From Mesorhizobium sp. NZP2077 (GTDB lineage: Bacteria > Pseudomonadota > Alphaproteobacteria > Rhizobiales > Rhizobiaceae): a stretch of 64,000 nt of DNA. The notes under the pieces were generated by a model, which was not told the origin of the DNA, did not search any database, and saw only the letters and a program-made list of their open reading frames with translations. The first letter of the stretch is position 1, and each line of letters begins with the position of its first letter. Shown piece after piece: positions 32,679 through 39,979 of the stretch. The stretch spans positions 620,001-684,000 of the forward strand of contig NZ_CP051293.1 of NCBI RefSeq assembly GCF_013170805.1, written 5' to 3'. Position numbers and translations under genes: made by a program.

Positions 32679-34166
32679 ATGAGCGAAATCAGCCAAGCGG
32701 GGGAAGGGATCGGCACGGCGCCTGCCGCCGTCCGCGGCGTGCCGCTGTCGCGCGGCCTGTCGACAAAACTGCTGCTGCTCACCATCGTTTTCGTGCTTCT
32801 GGCCGAAGTGCTCATCTTCCTGCCCTGGATCGCCAGTTACCGGCTGAGCTGGCTCAAGGAGCGGCTGAGCACGGCCGCCGCCGTGTCGATCGTACTGGTG
32901 CAGGGTGAGTCCACTTCCTTGTCACGCACGGCGCAGAACGACGTGCTGATGGCGATCGGCGCCAAGGCGATCGCGGTGCGCGACGGCGGCGTCTCGCGGC
33001 TTCTGGTGGTGGCGGACATGCCGCCGCAGGTCGACGAGCACATCGACCTCGCCAGCGTCGGCATGGTCAAGGGAATGACCGGCGCGCTCGACACGCTGTT
33101 CTTCGGCGGCGACCGGATGCTGCGGGTTTTCGGGCCGGTCGGCGACAGCGACAAGGAGTTCGAGCTGATCATGCCGGACTATTCGCTGCGCAAGGCGATG
33201 CTCATCTACTCGCGCAATGTCGCCTTCGTCTCGCTGCTGATCTCGCTGTTCACGGCCATGCTGGTCTATGCCGCGATCGACCTGATCATGATTGGGCCGA
33301 TCCGCACGATGACGCGCTCGATGCTGGCCTTCTCCGAAGCCCCCGACGACCCCGGGCGCATCATCCATCCCGCCGCCCGCGCCGACGAGATCGGCGTTGC
33401 CGAACGCGAGCTGTCGCAGATGCAGGAGCGGCTGCAAAAAATGCTCTCCGAGCAGAAACACCTTGCCGACCTCGGCTTGGCGGTCTCGAAGATCAATCAC
33501 GACATGCGCAACATCCTGGCTTCGGCACAGCTGATGTCGGACCGCCTGCGCCAGGTCAGGGATCCGACCGTGCAGGCCTTCGCGCCGAAGCTTTTGCGCG
33601 CGCTCGACCGTGCCGTCTCCTACTCGGAAGGTGTGCTTCACTACGGCCGCACGCAGGAGCCGCCGCCTTCGCGCCGCCGGGTGCGGCTGCGCCAGCTGGT
33701 CGAGGACGTGCACGGGCTGCTCGACATTGAGGAGGGCATAGAGTTCATCAACGCCGTCGAGGCGGCTTTCGAGGTGGACGCCGATTCCGACCAATTGTTC
33801 CGCGTGCTCACCAATCTGTGCCGCAACTCGGTCCAGGCGATGGCTGCGGACACCGAGAGCGCGGTGGTGCGGCGGCTCGCCGTATCGGCCGAGCGCATGG
33901 GCAGCGTCAGCCGCATCGCCGTTACCGACACTGGCCCCGGCCTGCCGCCGAAGGCGCGCGAAAACCTGTTCGCGGCGTTCCGCGGCTCGGCGCGCAGCGG
34001 CGGCACCGGCCTTGGCCTGGCCATCGCGCACGAACTGATCCGGGCGCATGGCGGCACGGTGGAACTGGTCGAGTCGATTGGCGGACGCACCACTTTCGCC
34101 GTCACCATCCCCGACCAGCCGGTGCGGCTCGACCAGGCCCGCGGCAGCCTGCGTCGCCCGGCATGA
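32679..34166 (+). CDS. membrane sensor histidine kinase (orphan)
   Basis: A 495-residue two-component sensor kinase. Transmembrane helices near residues 29-50 and 178-200 enclose a periplasmic domain of about 125 residues. A HAMP-like segment (I-G-P-I-R-T-M-T-R-S-M) and a coiled region follow. The phospho-acceptor is H274 in K-I-N-H-D-M-R-N. The ATPase domain has the N box N-L-C-R-N-S-V-Q-A-M, G1 D-T-G-P-G-L-P and G2 G-G-T-G-L-G-L-A-I-A. No response regulator lies next to it, so its partner is elsewhere. It is divergent from rpmH. Confidence 0.93.
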   Translation: MSEISQAGEGIGTAPAAVRGVPLSRGLSTKLLLLTIVFVLLAEVLIFLPWIASYRLSWLKERLSTAAAVSIVLVQGESTSLSRTAQNDVLMAIGAKAIAVRDGGVSRLLVVADMPPQVDEHIDLASVGMVKGMTGALDTLFFGGDRMLRVFGPVGDSDKEFELIMPDYSLRKAMLIYSRNVAFVSLLISLFTAMLVYAAIDLIMIGPIRTMTRSMLAFSEAPDDPGRIIHPAARADEIGVAERELSQMQERLQKMLSEQKHLADLGLAVSKINHDMRNILASAQLMSDRLRQVRDPTVQAFAPKLLRALDRAVSYSEGVLHYGRTQEPPPSRRRVRLRQLVEDVHGLLDIEEGIEFINAVEAAFEVDADSDQLFRVLTNLCRNSVQAMAADTESAVVRRLAVSAERMGSVSRIAVTDTGPGLPPKARENLFAAFRGSARSGGTGLGLAIAHELIRAHGGTVELVESIGGRTTFAVTIPDQPVRLDQARGSLRRPA

Positions 34167-34443
34167 CGGCCTCGGCGCTGTTTTAACAAGGCATTTGCCC
34201 TTCAGACCTGACGCGCTCCATGAGCCTCGCCGAGATTTTTCCCCTCTCAGCCTGAAATCATGCTGGCTCCCCGACAGCTTCAAAGCCTCGGGATCGGGGC
34301 CGTCAACGCCAGATGACGAACTCACGACAAAACTTTTGCCGGTTCGGCTTGCTTTTCCCAAATTCAGTCGCTAGGGAACTGCACACATTCGCGGCCGGTC
34401 CTTGGGATCGGATCGCGGGGCCGTTGAAAACATGGCCTGATGC
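34167..34443. other. intergenic stretch before tRNA-Arg
   Basis: About 277 bp without a supported gene between the histidine kinase and the tRNA. I see no coding signal, repeat or clear terminator here. A short CAAACCG-free AT-richer part near 34300-34375 may hold the tRNA promoter, but no motif is convincing. Confidence 0.4.
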
Positions 34444-34520
34444 GCGCCCGTAGCTCAGCTGGATAGAGCACCAGACTACGAATCTGGGGGTCAGGAGTTC
34501 GAATCTCTTCGGGCGCGCCA
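34444..34520 (+). tRNA. tRNA-Arg (anticodon ACG)
   Basis: A 77-nt cloverleaf including a genomically encoded CCA. Acceptor arms are GCGCCCG (34444-34450) and CGGGCGC (34510-34516). The D loop region is TAGCTCAGCTGGATAGAGCA. The anticodon stem CCAGA/TCTGG encloses the loop CTACGAA, with anticodon ACG at 34478-34480. The T arm has GTTCGAATC. The ACG anticodon is normally edited to ICG and reads CGU, CGC and CGA. I see no integrase or attachment duplicate beside it. Confidence 0.97.
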
Positions 34521-34547
34521 TTCCATCCGATTGATTTCCCAGCGCTT

Positions 34548-34931
34548 TTAATAGTCGCCATTGACCTCGATCCAGTAGCCATCGGGATCCTTTAGATAGA
34601 CGGATCGCTGACCGTCCGCCCTCACGTGCTCCTTGCCGATTTCGCCCGCAAGGTTACAGAACGGAATACCCTTGCTGCTTAAATGCTGCAAAGCCTGATC
34701 GAAATCGGTGGTGGAGATGCAAAAATGCGTCGACATCGTCACAAAGGTCTTGCCGAAGTCACCTTCGATCAGATGAAGCGACTGGCCATCGCCAAGGCCG
34801 AACCAGCGGATGTTCGGCTTTCCTGCTCCACAAGCAATCTCGGGCAGTTGGAGTGCATCCTGATAGAATTTCGCGCTGGCTGCCAGATCGCGGACGCGGA
34901 GGGAAACATGATTGAGGCGCAGTGCCACCAC
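34548..34931 (-). CDS. VOC-family protein (glyoxalase fold)
   Basis: A 127-residue vicinal oxygen chelate protein. It starts L-N-H-V-S-L-R-V-R-D-L-A-A-S-A-K-F-Y with the first metal-ligand histidine. L-H-L-I-E-G carries the middle ligands, and D-P-D-G-Y-W-I-E-V-N ends the fold with the glutamate ligand. Substrate unknown; the pattern is that of lactoylglutathione lyase-like or ring-cleavage-like proteins. It is only 27 bp from the tRNA-Arg gene, tail to tail, and divergent from the SDR gene. Confidence 0.85.
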   Translation of the reverse strand: MVALRLNHVSLRVRDLAASAKFYQDALQLPEIACGAGKPNIRWFGLGDGQSLHLIEGDFGKTFVTMSTHFCISTTDFDQALQHLSSKGIPFCNLAGEIGKEHVRADGQRSVYLKDPDGYWIEVNGDY

Positions 34932-35241
34932 GACGGTCTCCTAAAGCCACCGAAAGTGGGGATGGTGCGTTGGCCGAGCCTTTGCCGTCAATAGGGCCAT
35001 CGAGCGTCGATACGCCAGGCAATCGTCGTCGGCTTCGACATGCAGCTCGGCCCCATGCTCGGAGCGGAGGCGTTGGGCCAGGAGCTGGCGCTGCTTGGCA
35101 CGATGATTAGCTTCTTCCCGTTGCCGGGGATCGCGCCCCTGGGCTCACACGGCGCCAAACCTCCTTTATATAGTTTCTGCCGATACAGCCGATACTGTCC
35201 GTTCGCATGCAGCGGGCGGAGCCTTTGGAGTAGATCCGACC
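34932..35241. other. intergenic region between VOC and SDR genes
   Basis: A 310-bp divergent region. It contains CCGATAC twice in tandem (near 35183-35200), next to the AT-rich TTTATATAGTTT, a possible promoter/operator for the SDR gene. A hydrophobic reading stretch (V-V-G-F-D-M-Q-L-G-P-M-L-G near 35020-35060, then L-A-L-L-G-T-M-I-S-F) looks like the end of a membrane protein, but has no start or clear family. I do not call a gene. Confidence 0.35.
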
Positions 35242-36000
35242 ATGCCCCATCCCAGCATCAAGCGCGCCCTGATCACCGGCGCCGGAGCCACCGACGGCAT
35301 CGGCTTTGCCATCGCCCGCCAGCTTGGTCACGCCGGCGATGCCGTGTGCCTCACCGGCGCCAGTGCGCGCGTGCTTGATCGCGCCGCCGAGCTTTGTGCA
35401 GAGGGCATCGGTGCCAGGGCCGTGGTCGCCGATCTCACCAAGGCCGCCGATGTCGCGCGGCTGCGGGCAGAGGTCGGCGCTGTCGACATACTGGTCAATA
35501 ATGCCGGCATGGGCTCGCTGGCGTCACCTTCGGTCGACAAGACTTTTGTTGCGATGACCGAGGCCGATTGGGATCAAGGCATCGAGGTCAGCCTGAAGAC
35601 GGCGTTTCTGGTCACCCATGCGTTCCTGCCGGCGATGGTCGACGCAGGCTATGGGCGCATCGTCAATGTGGCGTCGGTCACCGGGCCGCTGGTGTCCTTC
35701 GTCGGCACATCAGCCTATTCCGCCGCCAAGGCCGGCATGGTCGGCCTGACGCGCACGCTGGCGCTCGAAGTGGCGAGGCACGGCATAACCGTCAACGCCG
35801 TGGCGCCCGGCTGGATCGCGACGGGCTCGTCGAGCGAGATGGAGTTGGAAGCGGCCCTGCACACACCCCCGGAGCGCGCCGGTCGGCCGGATGAAGTGGC
35901 AGCAGCAGTGGTGTTCCTGGCCTCCGAAGGCGCCAGCTATGTCAACGGCGCTCTTCTGGTGGTCGATGGCGGCAACTGCCTTCAGGAGCACAAGGGCTGA
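35242..36000 (+). CDS. short-chain dehydrogenase/reductase (FabG-like)
   Basis: A 252-residue SDR oxidoreductase. The cofactor motif is T-G-A-G-A-T-D-G-I-G near residues 11-20, N-N-A-G lies near residue 90, and the catalytic Y-x-x-x-K is Y-S-A-A-K with an upstream serine in V-A-S-V-T-G. The C-terminal F-L-A-S-E-G-A-S-Y-V-N-G and V-D-G-G-N are typical of 3-oxoacyl-ACP reductase-like members. The insertion of A-T-D after the first G-A-G is slightly unusual. Substrate unknown; no operon partner is visible. Confidence 0.9.
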   Translation: MPHPSIKRALITGAGATDGIGFAIARQLGHAGDAVCLTGASARVLDRAAELCAEGIGARAVVADLTKAADVARLRAEVGAVDILVNNAGMGSLASPSVDKTFVAMTEADWDQGIEVSLKTAFLVTHAFLPAMVDAGYGRIVNVASVTGPLVSFVGTSAYSAAKAGMVGLTRTLALEVARHGITVNAVAPGWIATGSSSEMELEAALHTPPERAGRPDEVAAAVVFLASEGASYVNGALLVVDGGNCLQEHKG

Positions 36001-36015
36001 GTGCCTCCCAATCAG

Positions 36016-36040
36016 GGAACCAAACCGCTCAGCGAAGGTT
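36016..36040 (+). promoter_or_regulatory. candidate EcfG (general stress) promoter
   Basis: GGAAC (36016-36020) followed after 17 bp by GTT (36038-36040) fits the alphaproteobacterial EcfG pattern GGAAC-N16/17-CGTT except for the base before GTT. It lies 41 bp upstream of two small helical-protein genes, the kind often found in that regulon. Confidence 0.35.
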
Positions 36041-36080
36041 TTCTCCTTGAAGGGACCGCAAATCTCAAGGATGCGGAATT

Positions 36081-36287
36081 ATGTACGACCATCTGGAACT
36101 GGAACTGGCGAGAGCCAGGCAGCGCGTCAAGCGTGCGGAACTCTTTCTCACGCGAGCGAGTGAGATGCTGGACGAGGAACGTGGCGTCGGTATCAGCCTT
36201 GCCTTGTGCTGCCGGATCAGATCCGAGCAAACGCGTCTGGCTGAAGCGCGCTCTCGCCTCCGCCACATCGATCCCAAGACACACTGA
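36081..36287 (+). CDS. small hypothetical helical protein
   Basis: A 68-residue protein, rich in Arg, Glu, Leu and Ala, that should form one or two long helices (L-E-L-E-L-A-R-A-R-Q-R-V-K-R-A-E). It has two adjacent cysteines (A-L-C-C-R-I). ATG 36081 is preceded by AAGGATG. No family recognised. It is followed 8 bp later by another small helical gene, so the two probably form a unit, perhaps under the EcfG-like promoter just upstream. Confidence 0.55.
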   Translation: MYDHLELELARARQRVKRAELFLTRASEMLDEERGVGISLALCCRIRSEQTRLAEARSRLRHIDPKTH

Positions 36288-36294
36288 TTGTCCC

Positions 36295-36474
36295 ATGGCT
36301 ATGCCCTTCGAATCTCCCGAAAAGAGTGCGGCAAATCGAGCCGCAAAGCTCGCCGTGCTGCGAAAGCTGATGGTGAAGCATATCGAGCGCACCGACGCTC
36401 AGGCGCAGAATGTCGAACAGGCGCTGGCGATGTTGGCTGAGGCAACGGCTAGGGTCCGCAGCGCGCATCAGTAG
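36295..36474 (+). CDS. small hypothetical helical protein
   Basis: A 59-residue protein from ATG 36295 (M-A-M-P-F-E-S-P-E-K-S-A-A-N-R-A-A-K-L), almost wholly alpha-helical and charged (K-L-M-V-K-H-I-E-R-T-D-A-Q-A-Q-N-V-E-Q-A). No family recognised. It follows the 68-residue gene after a 7-bp gap. Confidence 0.5.
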   Translation: MAMPFESPEKSAANRAAKLAVLRKLMVKHIERTDAQAQNVEQALAMLAEATARVRSAHQ

Positions 36475-36499
36475 CGCCGCCTCCGTCATTCTTGGCTGC

Positions 36500-36657
36500 T
36501 CACGACGCCTTGGCGAAAAAGCTCTGATAATCCGATTTCGCCTGCAGCAGGCGCAGCACGCGATCCGCGCACGGGCTCGTGCAGGCGCACCGGCCCGCGC
36601 GACATCGCCGGCGCAGATCGCTTCGATCTCGGTATGCTCGTCGGGCCGCTGGTGCAC
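36500..36657 (-). pseudogene. frameshifted C-terminal remnant of a GntR/FCD regulator
   Basis: On the minus strand, M-H-Q-R-P-D-E-H-T-E-I-E-A-I-C-A-G-D-V-A-R-A is read in one frame. A-D-R-V-L-R-L-L-Q-A-K-S-D-Y-Q-S-F-F-A-K-A-S and a stop follow in another. Joined, they resemble the last 50 residues of an FCD-domain GntR regulator (E-H-x-x-I-x-A-I-x-x-G-D). The rest of the gene is gone. It sits back to back with an intact FCD regulator at 36759. The assignment rests on pattern alone. Confidence 0.45.
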
Positions 36658-36695
36658 TGCACCGGTATCGGCTTCTGAACGTCGTCACCGGGGTA

Positions 36696-36740
36696 TTGAC
36701 GATGAAATAAAAAGCGGATTTGATAATACGTGGATACAAA
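36696..36740 (+). promoter_or_regulatory. promoter and possible operator of the GntR gene
   Basis: TTGACG (36696-36701) and TTGATA (36720-36725) are 18 bp apart, a good vegetative-type promoter ending 34 bp before the GntR start. A partly symmetrical site TTTG-N5-ACGT-N5-CAAA (36719-36740) covers the -10, where a GntR repressor could block its own gene. Confidence 0.45.
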
Positions 36741-36758
36741 AATGCTTTTAGGTGCCCC

Positions 36759-37430
36759 ATGCCAGCAGCCTTTCCGGCAGAGCCACAGATGTCCGCCACT
36801 GCCGAGGAAGAGGCGTACAGGCACGTTCATAGAGCCCTTCGCTTCGGCCGCTACAAACCGGGCGAAAGGCTTATTCCGGAGGAGATTGCCGCCGAGATCG
36901 GCATGAGTCGCATGCCGGTGCGGGAAGCCTTTCGGCGCCTGGCCTCCGACGGGCTGGTGGTTCTGCGGCCCAATCGTGGATGCGTGGTCGCAGGCCTGAC
37001 GGTCGATGAGCTTTACGAGATTTTCGAAATTCGCTCGGTTCTGGAGGGACTGGCCGTAAGGCTGGCGATGCCCCGGATCGATGAGGAGGAGTTCGAGGAA
37101 CTCGATCGCCTGCTCGAGCGCATGGAACGCGCGGGCCAGAGCGGCAGCAGCGACTGGGTGGTCCGCCACCAGGAATTCCATGGCCGTATCTGTGCGCTAA
37201 GCCGGAGGCCCAAGCTTATCCACCAGATATCGGCGCTGCATGTGGTGATAGAGCCCTACATGCGCATCTGGTTCGACGACTGTGACAAGCCGCATTCTGC
37301 GCGCGAGGAGCATGCCGCCGTGATCGCGGCCTTGCGTTCAGGCGACGAACTTCACGCGGAAAAGGTGATGCAGGATCATATTCTCAGCACAGCACCGATG
37401 CTGGCCGAGTTTGTGAGTCCGAGCCGGTGA
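36759..37430 (+). CDS. GntR-family (FadR/FCD subfamily) transcriptional regulator
   Basis: A 223-residue regulator. The N-terminal winged helix has E-R-L-I-P-E-E-I-A-A-E-I-G-M-S-R-M-P-V-R-E-A-F-R-R-L near residues 37-62. The FCD ligand domain has the metal-binding histidine/aspartate pattern (E-I-R-S-V-L-E-G, H-Q-E-F-H, E-E-H-A-A-V-I-A-A-L). ATG 36759 is preceded by AGGTG; a later ATG at 36789 is possible. It lies 90 bp upstream of an amino-acid-type ABC uptake operon on the same strand and probably controls it in response to the transported compound. Confidence 0.93.
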   Translation: MPAAFPAEPQMSATAEEEAYRHVHRALRFGRYKPGERLIPEEIAAEIGMSRMPVREAFRRLASDGLVVLRPNRGCVVAGLTVDELYEIFEIRSVLEGLAVRLAMPRIDEEEFEELDRLLERMERAGQSGSSDWVVRHQEFHGRICALSRRPKLIHQISALHVVIEPYMRIWFDDCDKPHSAREEHAAVIAALRSGDELHAEKVMQDHILSTAPMLAEFVSPSR

Positions 37431-37520
37431 CGAACGCCGGCCGGGCAGGAATGGCCTCGAACCGGCAATGCGGCCGGACGTAGGAACAGTTCGATCAGCC
37501 TATCAAAAAAGGGGAACCAC

Positions 37521-38372
37521 ATGAAAGTTTGTCGTTTGGCCGCAGTTGGGGCCGCACTCAGCATGTTCGGCTTCATGCACACCGCATTGGCCGAGGACGC
37601 GCCCAAGGCCATAACCATCGCCACGGAGGGCGCCTACGCTCCGTGGAACTTCACCAACGCAGACGGCAAGCTCGACGGACTGGAGATCGAACTCGCCAAC
37701 AATCTTTGCGAGCGGATGAAGGTCAAATGCACCATCATCGCTCAGGACTGGGACGGACTTATTCCTTCGCTGAAGGTCGGCAAGTTCGATGTGATCATGG
37801 CCAGCATGTTCATCACGCCGAAACGCCTCGAGACCATCGACTTCACCCAGCCTTATGCGATCGACCCGGGCGGGTTCGCAGCCGCCAAGGATAGCGACCT
37901 GGGGAAGCTCGGCGCTTCGACCGAGAAATTCAAACTGGACGATGAGGCCGCTTCCAAGGCCGCGGTCGACAAGTTGAAGCCCTTGCTGAAGGGCAAGGTG
38001 GTCGGTGTCCAGGCGGCCACGGCCATGCTCGAATTCGTCAAGAAATACTTCGGCGACACGGTGGAGATCCGTGAGTACAAGACGACCGAGCAGCACGATC
38101 TCGATCTGGCCGCGGGCCGCATCGATGCAATATTCGCTCAGAAGACAGCGCTCGCCGCGACGCTCGCAAAACCCGAATTCTCGGGCTTCACGGTTGCAGG
38201 TCCGGGCTTTGTCGGCGGCTTGTTCGGCGCCGGAACGGGTGCGGGACTCAGGAAGGAAGACACCAAGCTCAAGGAAATGCTGAACGACGCGATCAGCGCC
38301 GCCATTGCCGACGGGACGATTAAACGCATCTCGGAAAAATGGGTGAAAACGGACGTGACGCCGGTCAAGTAG
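37521..38372 (+). CDS. ABC transporter substrate-binding protein (Lys/Arg/Orn/opine type)
   Basis: A 283-residue periplasmic solute-binding protein of the amino-acid family 3. Signal peptide to about residue 24 (A-L-A-E). Family marks are I-A-T-E-G-A-Y-A-P-W-N-F, W-D-G-L-I-P-S-L-K-V-G-K-F-D-V-I and A-S-M-F-I-T-P-K-R-L-E-T-I-D-F-T-Q-P-Y. The pattern is that of lysine-arginine-ornithine, histidine or octopine/nopaline binding proteins. AGGGG lies before ATG 37521. It is first in the operon with two permeases. Confidence 0.92.
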   Translation: MKVCRLAAVGAALSMFGFMHTALAEDAPKAITIATEGAYAPWNFTNADGKLDGLEIELANNLCERMKVKCTIIAQDWDGLIPSLKVGKFDVIMASMFITPKRLETIDFTQPYAIDPGGFAAAKDSDLGKLGASTEKFKLDDEAASKAAVDKLKPLLKGKVVGVQAATAMLEFVKKYFGDTVEIREYKTTEQHDLDLAAGRIDAIFAQKTALAATLAKPEFSGFTVAGPGFVGGLFGAGTGAGLRKEDTKLKEMLNDAISAAIADGTIKRISEKWVKTDVTPVK

Positions 38373-38446
38373 TCACGTGTGTATTCTGTCCGGCCGATTG
38401 GTATCAACCGATCGGCCGGGCGCCGCGCTGAACGATCGGGTTTCAC

Positions 38447-39160
38447 ATGACGGACACACTCCATATCCTTTCCGTGGGCAAGGGCGGCTGGGGCGGAGCC
38501 CTGCTGCTGGCAGCTGGCGTGACATTTGCGCTGTCAGTCCTCGGCTTCCTGCTCGGCGCTCTCTTCGGCGCGGTTGCAGCAGGAGGCCGGCTCTCCACGA
38601 GAGCTTTACCGTCATGGGTCGCCAAGGGCTATGGCACGGTGTTCAGGGGTGTGCCCGATCTGTTGACGATCTACCTGCTTTACTACGGCGGCAGCATAGC
38701 ATTGACTGAGATCGGTAAATTCTTCGGCAGCGCAGGCTTCGTCGGGCTGCCGACATTTGCGACTGGCGTCCTGGCGATCGGCATCATTTCGGGCGCCTAT
38801 CAAGCCGAGGTCTATCGCGGAGCGTATCTCGCCGTCGATCTCGGCCAGTTTGAGGCTGGCAAGGCGCTCGGCCTGTCCCGGTTCCAATTGCTGCGTCTCG
38901 TCATCGTGCCTCAACTGATGCGGCACGCCCTGCCGGGCCTCGGAAATGTCTGGCAGCTTGTGCTCAAGGATTCGGCCTTGATCTCCGTGATCGGCCTGGT
39001 GGAATTGATGCGGCAATCTCAGATCGGCGCGGGATCGATGCGGGAGCCCTTCGTCTTCTATATAGCAGCCGCGACGCTGTATTTCCTCATCGCTATCATG
39101 ACCGGATCGGTCTTCCGCTACGGCGAGGCACGGGCGTGGCGAGGCATGGTCCACGCATGA
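38447..39160 (+). CDS. ABC transporter permease (HisQ/OccQ type)
   Basis: A 237-residue inner-membrane permease. Five hydrophobic helices, and the EAA loop read as E-A-G-K-A-L-G-L-S-R-F-Q-L-L-R-L-V-I-V-P-Q near residues 136-156, are typical of HisQ/OccQ. R-G-V-P-D-L-L-T-I-Y-L-L-Y-Y-G near residue 66 is the polar amino-acid permease signature. Its stop overlaps the start of the next permease gene as ATGA. Confidence 0.93.
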   Translation: MTDTLHILSVGKGGWGGALLLAAGVTFALSVLGFLLGALFGAVAAGGRLSTRALPSWVAKGYGTVFRGVPDLLTIYLLYYGGSIALTEIGKFFGSAGFVGLPTFATGVLAIGIISGAYQAEVYRGAYLAVDLGQFEAGKALGLSRFQLLRLVIVPQLMRHALPGLGNVWQLVLKDSALISVIGLVELMRQSQIGAGSMREPFVFYIAAATLYFLIAIMTGSVFRYGEARAWRGMVHA

Positions 39161-39849
39161 TCGACTTCGCCTTTTTTGTAGAAATCATTCCCACCCTTCT
39201 CTCCGGCTTGCCGCTAACCTTGCAACTTGCGGGGTTGTCGATCGGAATAGGCTTTGCCTTGGCCCTATTGCTCGCACTGGCGCAGCTGGGAAACCATCGG
39301 ATGCTGGTCTGGCCCATCCGCTCCTTCGTTGCCGTCTTTCGCGGCACGCCATTGCTCGTCCAGATATTCCTCATCTATTACGGCCTCGGCCAGTTCCGCC
39401 CCACACTTCAGGCAGTTGGGCTCTGGTGGCTGTTTCGCGAGCCCTATTGGTGCGCCATCATCGCGCTCAGTCTCAATACCGCGGCCTATGGCAGCGAAAT
39501 CCTGCGGGGTGCGATACAGGGTGTGCCGCGCGGCCTTGTCGAGGCGGCCTCTGCCCTAGGCATTACACGGCTCCAGACCCTGCGCCTCGTCGTTCTGCCT
39601 TTGGCGCTGCGCCAAGCCATACCGAGCTACAGCAACGAGATCATCCTCATGGTAAAGGGTACGTCGCTTGCATCGATCGTCACCCTGATGGAAGTGACGG
39701 GCATCGCCCAGGGGCTTATTTCGCAGACCTATCGCGCCGTAGAGGTTTTCGTGGCCGCGGGCGCGATCTATCTCACCATCAATTTCACGATCATCTCGGC
39801 ACTGAACGCGGTGGAAACCTGGCTAACGCCTTATCGGGTCCGAGCCTGA
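39157..39849 (+). CDS. ABC transporter permease (HisM/OccM type)
   Basis: A 230-residue inner-membrane permease. The signature F-R-G-T-P-L-L-V-Q-I-F-L-I-Y-Y-G and the EAA loop E-A-A-S-A-L-G-I-T-R-L-Q-T-L-R-L-V are both present. I chose ATG 39157, which overlaps the previous stop (ATGA). The operon then passes to a gamma-glutamyltransferase after 130 bp, and no ATPase gene is present. The ABC ATPase must therefore come from another locus. Confidence 0.93.
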   Translation: MIDFAFFVEIIPTLLSGLPLTLQLAGLSIGIGFALALLLALAQLGNHRMLVWPIRSFVAVFRGTPLLVQIFLIYYGLGQFRPTLQAVGLWWLFREPYWCAIIALSLNTAAYGSEILRGAIQGVPRGLVEAASALGITRLQTLRLVVLPLALRQAIPSYSNEIILMVKGTSLASIVTLMEVTGIAQGLISQTYRAVEVFVAAGAIYLTINFTIISALNAVETWLTPYRVRA

Positions 39850-39979
39850 TACGCGTCTGGCGTAACGAGGAGAATTGGCAAAATGCGCAGTGTCGAGCAG
39901 CCGAAGCGATCCGTTGCCGTGTCGTGTTACGCCATGGCGGCAACGTCGCATCCATCAAACCAAGGGATACAAAGACAGA

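Noticed and set aside
34444..34931. Integration site at tRNA-Arg
   Set aside because: No integrase, no direct repeat of the tRNA 3' end, and ordinary genes on both sides.
35000..35110. A hydrophobic reading stretch that looks like the end of a membrane transporter
   Set aside because: Too short, no start, no clear family. It is noted only as intergenic content.
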